From: Streptomyces mangrovisoli
GTDB taxonomy: Bacteria; Actinomycetota; Actinomycetes; Streptomycetales; Streptomycetaceae
Assembly (NCBI RefSeq): GCF_000974985.2
Contig: NZ_LAVA02000030.1
Location: 1 to 64,000 of the forward strand
Length of the DNA stretch: 64,000 nt
Reading direction: 5' to 3'
Every line of letters begins with the position of its first letter. The stretch's first letter is position 1. Of the stretch, positions 48,005-57,497 are shown piece after piece. A program made the position numbers and the translations under genes. Below the pieces are notes generated by a model that was given only the letters and a program-made list of their open reading frames with translations, had not been told where the DNA came from and searched no databases.

Positions 48005-49957
48005 ATGAGAGCGAATCGCGCCAAGACGCGCGCCGGCGTGAGCATGGCAGCGACACTGCCGATGATCGCCGGGGCGCTGGCGCTCGGCATTCCCGCGGCC
48101 CACGCCGCGGACAACCCGAGCCGTGACACCCTCGCGGGCACCAAGCCCGCGTGGGCGACGGCCAAGGCGGACAAGGGGGCCACCTCGAACGGTGCCCAGG
48201 TGTCCGCGCGGGTCTACCTCGCCGGCCGGGACGCGGCCGGCCTTGCCGCGTACGCGAAGGCGGTCTCCGACCCGTCCTCGCCGCAGTACGGCAAGTACCT
48301 GAGTGCCAAGGAGGCGCAGGCGCGCTTCGGCGCGACCACGGCGCAGGTGTCCGCGGTCAAGTCGTGGCTGGAGTCGGCGGGCCTGAAGGTCACCGGTGTC
48401 ACCCAGCACTACGTCACCGTCAGCGGTGACGTCGCCGCCGCCGAGAAGGCGTTCGGCACGCAGCTGCACAACTTCGCCAAGGGCTCCAAGACGTACCGCG
48501 CGCCGCAGCAGACGGCGTCGGTGCCGGAGGCCCTGAAGGGCGCCGTCCTGACCGTCACCGGCCTGGACAGCGCGCCGCACAAGGCGAGCCACGACGACAC
48601 GCTGCCCGGCCCGGACTCGGTGTTCAAGAACTCCGGTCCGTTCTCGTCGTACTACGGCTCCAACACCGCGAGCAGCCTGCCGAGCGCGTACGGGTCCAAG
48701 ATCCCGTACGCGGTCAAGGGCTACACGGGCAAGCAGCTGCGGTCGGCGTACGGCGCCGGCAAGTACACCGGCAAGGGGGTGCGCGTCGCGATCACCGACG
48801 CCTACGCCTCGCCGACGATCGCGTACGACGCGGCCACCTACGCCGGCAACCACGGTGACGCGAAGTACTCGACCAGCCAGCTCAAGCAGGTGCTGCCGGC
48901 CGACTACACGAAGACCGAGGAGTGCGGGGCCGCGGGCTGGTACGGCGAGGAGACCCTCGACGTCGAGGCCGTGCACGCCGTCGCGCCGGCGGCGAACATC
49001 ACGTACGTGGGTGCCGCCTCCTGCTACGACGACGACCTGCTCGACTCGCTCAGCAAGATCGTCGACAACCATCTGGCCGACATCGTCTCCAACTCCTGGG
49101 GCGACATCGAGCAGAACGAGACGACCGACGTCGCGGCCGCCTACGACCAGGTGTTCCAGTTCGGCGCGGTCGAGGGCATCGGCTTCTACTTCTCCTCCGG
49201 CGACAACGGCGACGAGGTCGCCAACACCGGTACGAAGCAGGTCGACACCCCGGCCAACTCGGCGTGGGTGACGGCGGTCGGCGGTACCTCGCTGGCGGTC
49301 GGCAAGGGCGACAAGTACGAGTTCGAGACCGGCTGGGGCACCGAGAAGGCCACGCTGTCCGCGGACGGCAAGAGCTGGACGGACTTCCCCGGCGCGTTCA
49401 CCTCGGGCGCGGGCGGCGGCACCAGCAAGACGGTGGCCGAGCCGGCGTACCAGAAGGGCGTGGTCCCGAAGTCGCTCGCGACGGCGAACAACGCCTCGGG
49501 CAACCGCGTGGTCCCGGACATCTCCGCGATCGCCGACCCGAACACCGGATTCAAGGTCGGCCAGACGCAGACCTTCCCGGACGGGTCGGAGCAGTACAGC
49601 GAGTACCGCATCGGCGGCACCTCGCTGGCCGCGCCGGTCATCGCGGCCGTCCAGGCGCTCGCGCAGGAGGCCCACGGCGGCAAGGCGATCGGCTTCGCCA
49701 ACCCGTCGATCTACGCGAAGTACGGCACGAAGGCGTACCACGACGTGACCGACACGCCCGGCGGCAAGGAGTATGCCGTGGCCCGTGTCGACTTCCTCAA
49801 CGGCTTCGACGCCTCCGACGGCCTGGCCACATCGGTCCGCAGCCTCGGCAAGGACAGCTCGCTCAAGGCCGTCAAGGGCTACGACGACGTCACCGGCGTC
49901 GGCACGCCCGCGGACGGCTACGTCGAGTCGTACAAGAGCACCCGTCACCACCACTGA
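48005..49957 (+). CDS. Secreted S53 (sedolisin/kumamolisin) peptidase
   Basis: 650 residues from the ATG at 48005. The signal peptide ends near PAAHA (residue 34). A pro-kumamolisin activation domain spans about 38-190 (SPQYGKYLSAKEAQARFGAT). The catalytic domain carries Glu315 and Asp319 (WYGEETLDVEA), the oxyanion Asp367 (SNSWGDIE) and the nucleophile Ser540 (IGGTSLAAP). Sedolisins are acid-active serine-carboxyl proteases; here it would degrade external protein. The C-terminus ends in three histidines. A G-U-tolerant stem-loop follows. Confidence 0.95.
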   Translation: MRANRAKTRAGVSMAATLPMIAGALALGIPAAHAADNPSRDTLAGTKPAWATAKADKGATSNGAQVSARVYLAGRDAAGLAAYAKAVSDPSSPQYGKYLSAKEAQARFGATTAQVSAVKSWLESAGLKVTGVTQHYVTVSGDVAAAEKAFGTQLHNFAKGSKTYRAPQQTASVPEALKGAVLTVTGLDSAPHKASHDDTLPGPDSVFKNSGPFSSYYGSNTASSLPSAYGSKIPYAVKGYTGKQLRSAYGAGKYTGKGVRVAITDAYASPTIAYDAATYAGNHGDAKYSTSQLKQVLPADYTKTEECGAAGWYGEETLDVEAVHAVAPAANITYVGAASCYDDDLLDSLSKIVDNHLADIVSNSWGDIEQNETTDVAAAYDQVFQFGAVEGIGFYFSSGDNGDEVANTGTKQVDTPANSAWVTAVGGTSLAVGKGDKYEFETGWGTEKATLSADGKSWTDFPGAFTSGAGGGTSKTVAEPAYQKGVVPKSLATANNASGNRVVPDISAIADPNTGFKVGQTQTFPDGSEQYSEYRIGGTSLAAPVIAAVQALAQEAHGGKAIGFANPSIYAKYGTKAYHDVTDTPGGKEYAVARVDFLNGFDASDGLATSVRSLGKDSSLKAVKGYDDVTGVGTPADGYVESYKSTRHHH

Positions 49958-49985
49958 CGTTCGCTCGGACGCCGTCCTCGGCAGA

Positions 49986-50017
49986 CGCGCCCGCTCCCCG
50001 CACGGGGGGCGGGCGCG
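49986..50017 (+). terminator. Stem-loop after the S53 peptidase gene
   Basis: 14-base arms 49986-49999 and 50004-50017 with a GCAC loop and a single position that pairs as U-G in plus-strand RNA. Confidence 0.8.
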
Positions 50018-50074
50018 CTCGCGTCCGCCCTCCCCGCGCACCGACCCCGCACCCCATCGCGTCGCTCTGACGAT

Positions 50075-50080
50075 TACACT
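50075..50080 (+). promoter_or_regulatory. -10 element of a probable leaderless nadE transcript
   Basis: TACACT ends 7 bases before the nadE GTG at 50088, and no ribosome binding site is visible. No good -35 lies at 17-18 bases. Leaderless expression is common in Streptomyces; inferred. Confidence 0.55.
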
Positions 50081-50087
50081 GGGCCGG

Positions 50088-52142
50088 GTGAACTTCTGGT
50101 CGATCTATGAGCACGGATTCGCGCGTGTGGCCGCCTGCACGGGCCACACCGTCATCGCCGACCCGCACGCCAACGCCGAGGCGGTGCTGCGCCACGCGCG
50201 CCGGTGCGCCGAGGACGGGGTCGCCGTCGCCGTCTTCCCGGAGATGGTGCTGTGCGGCTACTCGATCGAGGACCTGCTGCTCCAGGACGCGCTGCTCGAC
50301 CAGGTCGAGGCCGCGCTCCAGGAGGTGGTCGCCGGCTCCGCCGGGCTGCTGCCGGTCCTGGTCGTCGGCGCCCCGCTGCGCCACCGCAACCGGGTCTACA
50401 ACTGCGCGGTGCTCGTGCACCGGGGCCGGATCCTGGGCGTCGTACCGAAGTCGTACCCGCCGAACTACCGGGAGTTCTACGAGCGCCGGCAGCTCGCGGG
50501 CGGCGACGACGAGCGCGGCGGGGAGATCCGGGTCGGCGGCGCGCGCGTGCCGTTCGGCGTGGACCTGCTGTTCGCGGCGGACGACGTGCCGGGCCTGGTG
50601 CTGCACGCCGAGGTCTGCGAGGACATGTGGGTGCCCGTGCCGCCGAGCGCCGAGGCCGCCCTCGCCGGCGCGACCGTGCTGGTCAACCTCTCCGGCAGCC
50701 CGATCACGGTCGGCCGGGCCGAGGACCGCAAGCTGCTGTGCCGCTCGGCGTCCTCGCGCTGCCTCGCCGCGTACGTCTACGCGGCCGCCGGGCTCGGCGA
50801 GTCGACCACCGACCTGTCCTGGGACGGACAGACCCTCATCTACGAGAACGGCACGCTGCTCGCCGAGTCCGAGCGCTTCCCGCTCGACGACCAGTACGCG
50901 GTCGCCGACGTGGACCTCGACCTGCTGCGCCAGGAGCGGGCGCGGATGGGCACGTTCGACGACAACCGCCGCACCCACGCCGCCCGGACCGGGGACTTCC
51001 GCACGGTGTCCTTCGAACTCGCGCCCCCGGTACGGGACCTGGGGCTGCGGCGGCACGTCGAGCGGTTCCCGTTCGTGCCGTCCGACGCCGAACGGCTCGC
51101 CCTGGACTGCTACGAGGCGTACAACATCCAGGTCTCCGGGCTCCAGCAGCGGCTCGCCTCGATCGGCGGCGCCAAGGTGGTCATCGGGGTGTCCGGCGGC
51201 CTCGACTCGACGCACGCGCTGATCGTCGCGGCGCGCGCGATGGACCGCGCGGGCCGGCCGCGCAGCGACATCCTGGCCTGGACCCTGCCCGGCTTCGCCA
51301 CCAGCGACCACACCAAGGACAACGCGCACAGGCTGATGCGCTCCCTCGGCGTGACCGCGGCCGAGCTGGACATCACGCCGACCGCGCGGCTGATGCTCAC
51401 GGAGATGGGACACCCCTTCGCGTCCGGCGAACCGGTCTACGACGTCACCTTCGAGAACGTGCAGGCCGGTCTGCGCACCGACTACCTGTTCCGGCTCGCC
51501 AACCAGCACGGCGGCATCGTGCTCGGCACCGGCGACCTCTCCGAGCTGGCGCTCGGCTGGTCGACGTACGGCGTGGGCGACCAGATGAGCCACTACAACG
51601 TCAACTCGGGTGTGCCGAAGACGCTGATCCAGCATCTGATCCGATGGGTGATCAGCAGCGACCAGTTCGGCGACGAGACGGGCAGGACGCTCGCCGCGAT
51701 CCTCGACACCGAGATCAGTCCCGAGCTGGTGCCGGGCGAGGAGATGCAGTCCACCGAGTCCAAGATCGGGCCGTACGCGCTGCACGACTTCACGCTCCAC
51801 CACGTGCTGCGGCACGGGATGCGGCCGTCGAAGATCGCCTTCCTGGCCTGGCACGCGTGGCACGACGCGGACGCGGGCGCCTGGCCGCCCGGCTTCCCGG
51901 AGGCCAAGCGGGTCTCCTACGGCCTGGTGGAGATCCGGAGTTGGCTGGAGGTCTTCTGCCGCCGCTTCTTCGGGTTCGCGCAGTTCAAGCGGTCCGCGAT
52001 GCCGAACGGGCCGAAGGTCTCGGCGGGCGGTTCGCTCTCCCCGCGGGGGGACTGGCGGGCGCCGTCGGACAGTTCTGCGCGGGCGTGGCTGCGGGATCTG
52101 GAACGGGTCGAAGACGTGACGCCTGAGCCGGCGGATCACTGA
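50088..52142 (+). CDS. nadE: Glutamine-dependent NAD+ synthetase
   Basis: 684 residues from the GTG at 50088. The N-terminal nitrilase-fold glutaminase domain (about 1-290) has the triad Glu52 (FPEMVLCGYS), Lys121 (PKSYPPNYREF) and Cys177 (AEVCEDMW), nearly the positions in M. tuberculosis NadE. The C-terminal synthetase (about 330-680) has the ATP pyrophosphatase loop SGGLDS at 369-374 and LGTGDLSELALGWSTYG. It makes NAD+ from deamido-NAD+ using ammonia tunnelled from glutamine. The last step of NAD biosynthesis; stand-alone gene. Confidence 0.97.
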   Translation: MNFWSIYEHGFARVAACTGHTVIADPHANAEAVLRHARRCAEDGVAVAVFPEMVLCGYSIEDLLLQDALLDQVEAALQEVVAGSAGLLPVLVVGAPLRHRNRVYNCAVLVHRGRILGVVPKSYPPNYREFYERRQLAGGDDERGGEIRVGGARVPFGVDLLFAADDVPGLVLHAEVCEDMWVPVPPSAEAALAGATVLVNLSGSPITVGRAEDRKLLCRSASSRCLAAYVYAAAGLGESTTDLSWDGQTLIYENGTLLAESERFPLDDQYAVADVDLDLLRQERARMGTFDDNRRTHAARTGDFRTVSFELAPPVRDLGLRRHVERFPFVPSDAERLALDCYEAYNIQVSGLQQRLASIGGAKVVIGVSGGLDSTHALIVAARAMDRAGRPRSDILAWTLPGFATSDHTKDNAHRLMRSLGVTAAELDITPTARLMLTEMGHPFASGEPVYDVTFENVQAGLRTDYLFRLANQHGGIVLGTGDLSELALGWSTYGVGDQMSHYNVNSGVPKTLIQHLIRWVISSDQFGDETGRTLAAILDTEISPELVPGEEMQSTESKIGPYALHDFTLHHVLRHGMRPSKIAFLAWHAWHDADAGAWPPGFPEAKRVSYGLVEIRSWLEVFCRRFFGFAQFKRSAMPNGPKVSAGGSLSPRGDWRAPSDSSARAWLRDLERVEDVTPEPADH

Positions 52143-52167
52143 GACCCCTTCCCGGCGGACCCCGTTC

Positions 52168-52287
52168 GCGCAGTTCCCCGCGCCCCCATCAGATACACCC
52201 GCGGCCCGGTGGGGGCTGATCGCGCAGTTCCCCGCGCCCCTGAAGGGGCGCCCCGAAAGGGCCCCGAAAGGGGCGCGGGGAACTGCG
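52168..52287. repeat. Second GCGCAGTTCCCCGCGCCCC element between convergent genes
   Basis: Left arms at 52168 (19 bases) and 52222-52241 (20 bases), with the reverse complement at 52269-52287. The 52222 arm is identical to the 7549 copy. It lies between the nadE stop (52142) and the MFS stop (52307), so it probably acts as a bidirectional terminator. Confidence 0.82.
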
Positions 52288-52306
52288 GGAGGGACCGTCG
52301 GCAGGG

Positions 52307-53530
52307 CTAGCCCTTCAGCGCGCCGTCCCGTTCCGGCACATGCGCCGCGACCACACGTTCCCGCGCCGCCGGCACGGCGACCGCGCGCCGGTGGTCCACC
52401 GCGTGGGCGACCCCCGCCACGCCAAGTCCCAGCACCGCGAGCCCCGTTCCCGCCAGGGCCGGGGACGTCACCCCGAACCCCGCCGCCAACGCCAGCCCGC
52501 CGATCCAGGCACCGCCCGCGTTCGCCAGGTTGAACGCGGCCTGGTTCGCGGAGGACGCGAGCGAGGGGGCCGCCGACGCCTTCTCCATGACCACCAGCTG
52601 GAGCGGCGAGCCGGTGACGAACGCGGCCACGCCGAGCAGGACGACGGCCACCGCGGCCGTGAGCTGACCGCGCATCAGGAGCGGGAAGAGGGCGAGCACG
52701 GCCGCCAGGGAGACCAGGCCGCCGAAGAGGGTGCGGCGCAGGGAGTGGTCGGCCAGCCGGCCGCCCAGCAGGTTGCCCGCCGTGGCGCCGACGCCGAACA
52801 GGGCCAGCAGCAGCGTGACATCGGCCGCGGAGTAACCCGCGGAGCCGGTGAGCATCGGCGTGATGTAGCTGTAGGCGGCGAACAGCGCCCCGAAGCCCGC
52901 CACGGTCGTGCCGAGGGCCAGCCAGACCGGGAGCGAGCGCAGGGCGGCCAGTTCGCCGCGCAGGCCGTTCGCCGGGGCGGGGGCGTGGTCGTGCGGGATC
53001 AGCAGCGCGAGGGAGGCGATCGCCGCCAGCCCGATGGCGCCGACCGCGAGGAACGTGGCCCGCCAGCCGAGCTGCTGGCCCATGAGCGTGGCGACGGGCA
53101 CGCCCGCGACGTTGGCGACGGTCAGTCCGAGGAACATCAGGGAGACCGAACGGGCCTTGCGCTCCGGCGCCGACAGCGTGGTCGCGACCACCGCGCCGAC
53201 CCCGAAGAAGGCGCCGTGCGGCAGGCCGCTGAGGAAGCGGGCGGCCAGCAGGGAGTCGTAGCCGGGCGCGAACGCGGAGAGCGTGTTGCCCGCGACGAAC
53301 AGCGCCATGAGGGCCATCAGGACCGTGCGGCGGGAGAGCCGGGCGGTCACCGCGGCGAGCAGCGGGGCGCCGACGACGACGCCGAGCGCGTAGGCCGAGA
53401 CCAGATGCCCCGCGGCGGGGATCGAGACGTGCAGATCGTCCGCGACGTCGGGCAGCAGGCCCATCATGACGAACTCGGTCGTACCTATACCAAAAGCGCC
53501 GACTGCCAGTGCGAGCAGGGCCAGAGGCAT
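52307..53530 (-). CDS. MFS drug-efflux-type transporter (DHA1)
   Basis: 407 residues from MPLALLALAVGAFGIGTTEFVMMGLLP at 53530; a 22-residue extension from 53596 lacks this fold. Twelve membrane segments. PALALGVVVGAPLLAAVTARLSRR is the usual motif A region, and GLPHGAFFGVGAVVA the motif C-like segment of DHA1 exporters (AraJ/chloramphenicol-resistance-like). It probably exports a small molecule by proton exchange; the substrate is unknown. The 101-base gap upstream to the EEP gene has a GGAACA...TGTTCC inverted repeat at 53597-53623. Confidence 0.9.
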   Translation of the reverse strand: MPLALLALAVGAFGIGTTEFVMMGLLPDVADDLHVSIPAAGHLVSAYALGVVVGAPLLAAVTARLSRRTVLMALMALFVAGNTLSAFAPGYDSLLAARFLSGLPHGAFFGVGAVVATTLSAPERKARSVSLMFLGLTVANVAGVPVATLMGQQLGWRATFLAVGAIGLAAIASLALLIPHDHAPAPANGLRGELAALRSLPVWLALGTTVAGFGALFAAYSYITPMLTGSAGYSAADVTLLLALFGVGATAGNLLGGRLADHSLRRTLFGGLVSLAAVLALFPLLMRGQLTAAVAVVLLGVAAFVTGSPLQLVVMEKASAAPSLASSANQAAFNLANAGGAWIGGLALAAGFGVTSPALAGTGLAVLGLGVAGVAHAVDHRRAVAVPAARERVVAAHVPERDGALKG

Positions 53531-53631
53531 GGAGTGCCTGTGCCTTTCAGAGAGTCGTGCTGAGCGTGTTCCGGGGCGACTATTAAGTTCACCCACGGAA
53601 CAAAGTCTCGCACGCTCTCTGTTCCGGCGGG

Positions 53632-54681
53632 TTACGAGGTGGTGTCAAGGTTCACACGGGCGGCGATCGGGAGGTGGTCGCTGCCGGTGGCGGGCAGGGT
53701 CCACGAGCTCACCGGGTCCACGCCCTTGACCATGATCTGGTCGATCCGCGCCATCGGGAACGACGCCGGCCAGCTGAACCCGAAGCCGCTGCCCGCCGCG
53801 CCCTGGGTGGAACGCAGCTGCGAGGTCACGGCGTTGAGCGAGCGGTCGTTCATGGTGCCGTTGAGGTCACCGAGCAGCACCACGTCGCGGATCGGCTCGT
53901 CGGCGATGGCCTCGCCCAGCGCGTCGGCGCTGGTGTCCCGCTGCCGCGCCGTGAACCCGGCCTTCAGCTTGACCCGGACCGAGGGCAGATGGGCGACGTA
54001 GACCGCGACCCGGCCCGCGGGCGTGGTGACCGTCGCACGCATCGCGCGGGTCCAGCCCAGCTTGATGTCGACGGCCTTCACGTCGCTCATCGGGTACTTG
54101 CTCCACAGCCCGACCGTGCCCTGCACCGAGTGGTACTTGTACGTCGACGCCAGGGCCTGCGCGTACACCGGCACCGCCGACGCCTTCAGCTCCTCCAGGG
54201 CGAGCACGTCGGCGCCGGAGCGGGCCAGGTCACGGGCGGTGCCCGAGGGGTCGGGGTTGTCCGCGTTGACGTTGTGGGTGGCCACCATGAGGTCGCCGCC
54301 GCCGCCGGTCTTGTCGGTGAGCAGCCCGCCGAAGAGGTTCAGCCACACGATCGCCGGCAGCAGCACCGCGATCAGCGCCGTCGCCGATCTGCGCACCAGC
54401 CCGACGACCAGCAGCACCGGGATCGCGAGCCCCAGCCAGGGCAGGAAGGTCTCGGTCAGGCTGCCGAGGTTGCCGATGGTGTTGGGGATGCGCGAGTGCA
54501 GCAGCATCACCAGCGCAAGGAGCAGCGCCAGCGCGCCGGTCACGATGCCGCGGCGCCAGATTCTCGGATCGTCACGCCAGGGGTCGAGCAGGCGGTGCAC
54601 CAGGCTCCGAATCCGGTTCCCCCGGCGCTCGGGCCCCGACCCGCCGTTGTCCGTCTCCGTCATGTACGCCTGCTGCGCCAT
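53632..54681 (-). CDS. Membrane-anchored endonuclease/exonuclease/phosphatase-family protein
   Basis: 349 residues from the ATG at 54681; a GTG at 54696 and an ATG at 54663 are alternatives. Three membrane segments in the first 125 residues are followed by an extracytoplasmic EEP domain: VATHNVNADNPD, VLALEELKAS (metal Glu), VVLLGDLNGTMND and TGSDHLPIAARV (catalytic His). Family members cleave phosphodiesters of nucleic acids or phospholipids; the envelope location favours an external substrate. Encoded upstream of the DHA1 transporter on the same strand. Confidence 0.9.
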   Translation of the reverse strand: MAQQAYMTETDNGGSGPERRGNRIRSLVHRLLDPWRDDPRIWRRGIVTGALALLLALVMLLHSRIPNTIGNLGSLTETFLPWLGLAIPVLLVVGLVRRSATALIAVLLPAIVWLNLFGGLLTDKTGGGGDLMVATHNVNADNPDPSGTARDLARSGADVLALEELKASAVPVYAQALASTYKYHSVQGTVGLWSKYPMSDVKAVDIKLGWTRAMRATVTTPAGRVAVYVAHLPSVRVKLKAGFTARQRDTSADALGEAIADEPIRDVVLLGDLNGTMNDRSLNAVTSQLRSTQGAAGSGFGFSWPASFPMARIDQIMVKGVDPVSSWTLPATGSDHLPIAARVNLDTTS

Positions 54682-54810
54682 ACCGCGTCGCCTCACTGCC
54701 CACCGTGCACACCGTCCGTCCCCCGTGTCCTTTCCGACCCTAGGGGATGATCGGCTCCGATCCCGCCGTCACATGACGGCCGTACGGGCACGAGGACGTC
54801 CGGTCGGCCG

Positions 54811-55500
54811 TCAGGAGTTCCGTTCGGCCGCCCGATCCGCGGGCACTGTGACGAAACGCGCACATTCGGGTTCCGCTTCAGGCGCCCTGACGGGGCGTAG
54901 ACCGGCCAGTACGGTGTCGACGATCTCCTCCGCCAGTCCCTCGGGCAGATCGGCCTCGGGACGCATGACGGAGCGGACGAGCATCGGGCCGACGAACATG
55001 TCGTTGGCCAGCTCCAGGTCCACGTCCGCGCGCAGTTCGCCGCTCTCCTGACCGCGGCGCAGCACCTCCAGGCCCTGCTTGCGGCGCGGGGTGACGACAC
55101 AGGCGTGGTACGCGGCCCAGATCCGGGGGCTGGACTTCATCTGCACGTGGACGTTGTGCAGGATCGCGGAGGTACGGCTCGCGAGGCCGCGCAGCCGCAG
55201 CGACTCCACCAGCACCACCAGGTCGTCCCGCATCGACGTGCCCGGCAGTTCGGGGTCCGGGGGCTCGGCGGCCCGCATCACGTCGACGAAGAGTTCCTCC
55301 TTGCCGCTCCAGCGGCGGTAGATGGCGGCCTTGCCGACGCCGGCGGTACGGGCGATCCGCTCGATGGAGAGCTCGGCGAGCGGTACGCCCTCCTCCAGGA
55401 GCTTCATCGCCCCCTCCAGGATGGCGCGTTCGACCGCCTCGCTGCGCGGGCGCCCCCGGGTGGCGCCGTCCCGCTGCGGCCGGCTGTCGGCAAGGTTCAC
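54811..55500 (-). CDS. TetR-family regulator
   Basis: 229 residues from the GTG at 55500 with AAGGGA upstream. The helix-turn-helix is RAILEGAMKLLEEG, then SIERIARTAGVGKAAIYRRW. The C-terminal domain (about 85-205) is helical and fits the TetR_C subfamily with RRKQGLEVLRRGQESGELR. It lies 159 bases downstream of the DHA2 exporter gene on the same strand; a 19-bp palindrome upstream of that exporter is the likely operator. Confidence 0.93.
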   Translation of the reverse strand: MNLADSRPQRDGATRGRPRSEAVERAILEGAMKLLEEGVPLAELSIERIARTAGVGKAAIYRRWSGKEELFVDVMRAAEPPDPELPGTSMRDDLVVLVESLRLRGLASRTSAILHNVHVQMKSSPRIWAAYHACVVTPRRKQGLEVLRRGQESGELRADVDLELANDMFVGPMLVRSVMRPEADLPEGLAEEIVDTVLAGLRPVRAPEAEPECARFVTVPADRAAERNS

Positions 55501-55659
55501 GTCGGTCGGTCCCTTCGTCGTACTCGGTGCGATTCTCCTGCCGGCGGGCGGTGGGCCGGTCGCGGGGGGCCGCCACCGCGGCCGGTACCGAGGCCGTCCC
55601 GCGCGCGCGGGGGGCGCCCCTCGCCCGCGGCCACCCCTCGCCCGCGGGCGCCGCAGCCG

Positions 55660-57258
55660 TCACTCCGAGGCGGTCACCAACTCCTGCTCCTCCTTGCCCT
55701 GCTGACGGGTGGGCGGCCGGCCCGGCAGGAAGAGGGCGACCACGACCGCGCCGATCAGCGCCACACCGGTGCCGCACAGCGCGGTCACGTGCATGGCGTG
55801 CAGGAACGCGCTGTCGGCGGAACCGACCAGGCTGTCGGCGCGCGGGCCGATCTTCTCGGCGACCCCCAGCGTGGCCTCGATGGACTCGCCCGCGGTGTCG
55901 CGGATGCCGGCGGGCAGCACGGTCAGCTTGTCCTCGATGCCGGTGCGGTACGCCGTCGACAGCACCGAGCCGAGGACGGCGATGCCGAGCGCGCCGCCGA
56001 CCTGGCGGAAGGTGTTGCTGAGCGCGGAGGCGGAGCCCGCCTTCTCCCGGGGCAGGGCCTGCATGATGACGACGCTGGTCGGGGTCATGATGTGCGCCAT
56101 GCCCGCGCCCATCAGGAAGAACACGACCTCGATCACCCACAGCGGGGTGTCCTTCTCGAAGCCGGCGAACGCGGCCAGCGTCGCGGCGATCAGGATCAGG
56201 CCGCCGGTCGTGGTGGCCTTGTTGCCGAACCGGTCGACGACCAGCCGGGCGCGCGGCGCGAAGATCATCTGCGCGGCGGCCAGCGGCAGCATCAGCAGAC
56301 CCGACTGGAGCGGCGAGTAGCCGCGCACGCTCTGGATGTAGAAGACGCTGAAGAACGTGACGCCCATCAGCGCGAAGAACACCAGGGCGATGGCGGCCAT
56401 CGCGGCCGAGAAGACCTTGCTCTTGAAGTAGGTCACGTCCAGCGAGGGGTGGTCGCTGCGCATCTCGAAGATCACGAAACCGGCGAGGACGGCGACGCCC
56501 GCGAAGATCGTGACCAGCACGGTCGGGTCCGTGAAGTCGGCGAGCTGGCCGCCCTTGATGATGCCGTAGACGAGGAGGACCAGGCCGACCACGGAGAGCA
56601 CCACACCGACCGGGTCGACGCGGCCCGGGTTCGGGTCGCGGGAGTCGGGCACCAGCCAGACCATCAGGGCCAGCGAGACGATCACGATCGGCACGTTGAT
56701 CAGGAAGACCGAGCCCCACCAGAAGTGGTCGAGCAGCAGGCCGCCGGTGATCGGGCCGATGGCGATGGCGAGGCCGACGCCGCCCGCCCAGATGCCGATG
56801 GCCTTGGGCTGCTCGTCGCGCTCGAAGACGTTCATCAGGACGGCGAGGGTGGCCGGCATGACGAACGCGGCGCCGAGCGCCATCAGCGCCCGGTAGGCGA
56901 TGAGCTGGCCCGGCGAGCCGGACTCGGCCGCGAGGGCGGAGCCGATGCCGAAGACCACCAGGCCGCCGAGGAGCACCCGCTTGCGGCCGACGCGGTCGCC
57001 TATGAGCCCCGCGGTGAACAGCAGACCCGCGAAGACCAGCGTGTAGGCGTTGATCGCCCACTCCAGCTCGCTCTGCGTGGCGCCGAGGCCGGTCGGGGCC
57101 GGCGTGGAGATCGTCTTGATGGCGACGTTCAGGATCGAGTTGTCGAGCACCACGATCAGCAGGCTGAGCATCAGCACGCCGAGGATCGCCCAGCGGCGGC
57201 GGTGCACCGCCTCGGGAATCCGGGGTCCCGCGGGGGCGCTGTCGGCAGGAGTAGTCAT
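55660..57258 (-). CDS. MFS drug-efflux transporter (DHA2, 14 TM)
   Basis: 532 residues from the ATG at 57258. Fourteen membrane segments expected. [15 protein letters not shown] matches motif D1, [13 protein letters not shown] motif A, and [23 protein letters not shown] motif C of EmrB/QacA antiporters. It probably exports a drug or endogenous metabolite. A long in-frame extension to 57426 is not coding. Paired with the downstream TetR regulator; divergent from panB. Confidence 0.93.
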   Translation of the reverse strand: MTTPADSAPAGPRIPEAVHRRRWAILGVLMLSLLIVVLDNSILNVAIKTISTPAPTGLGATQSELEWAINAYTLVFAGLLFTAGLIGDRVGRKRVLLGGLVVFGIGSALAAESGSPGQLIAYRALMALGAAFVMPATLAVLMNVFERDEQPKAIGIWAGGVGLAIAIGPITGGLLLDHFWWGSVFLINVPIVIVSLALMVWLVPDSRDPNPGRVDPVGVVLSVVGLVLLVYGIIKGGQLADFTDPTVLVTIFAGVAVLAGFVIFEMRSDHPSLDVTYFKSKVFSAAMAAIALVFFALMGVTFFSVFYIQSVRGYSPLQSGLLMLPLAAAQMIFAPRARLVVDRFGNKATTTGGLILIAATLAAFAGFEKDTPLWVIEVVFFLMGAGMAHIMTPTSVVIMQALPREKAGSASALSNTFRQVGGALGIAVLGSVLSTAYRTGIEDKLTVLPAGIRDTAGESIEATLGVAEKIGPRADSLVGSADSAFLHAMHVTALCGTGVALIGAVVVALFLPGRPPTRQQGKEEQELVTASE

Positions 57259-57282
57259 GCGTTCGACCCTAGACCCATTCCG

Positions 57283-57301
57283 ATACGGAACCGTCTCGTA
57301 T
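57283..57301 (-). promoter_or_regulatory. Putative TetR operator upstream of the DHA2 exporter
   Basis: ATACGGAACCGTCTCGTAT (19 bp) has ATACG/CGTAT ends and lies 25-43 bases upstream of the exporter ATG, next to an AT-rich TATTTTATTTCC stretch that could hold the promoter. The centre is not perfectly symmetric. Confidence 0.6.
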
Positions 57302-57497
57302 TTTATTTCCTTTACCGACGCCTTACGCGCGCGAGCCGGACGCGGTGCGGGGTCGAGGGGGCGCCCAGGGGGTGCCGAGCGGACGTCTAGCGGATCACAC
57401 GGGGGCACCCTGGCCCCGCGTGACACGAAGTGCCACCATGGAAGGGATCCGGGGACGCCGTCAGGGTGCCTCGAGATGACATGAAGGAGCCGTTGCC

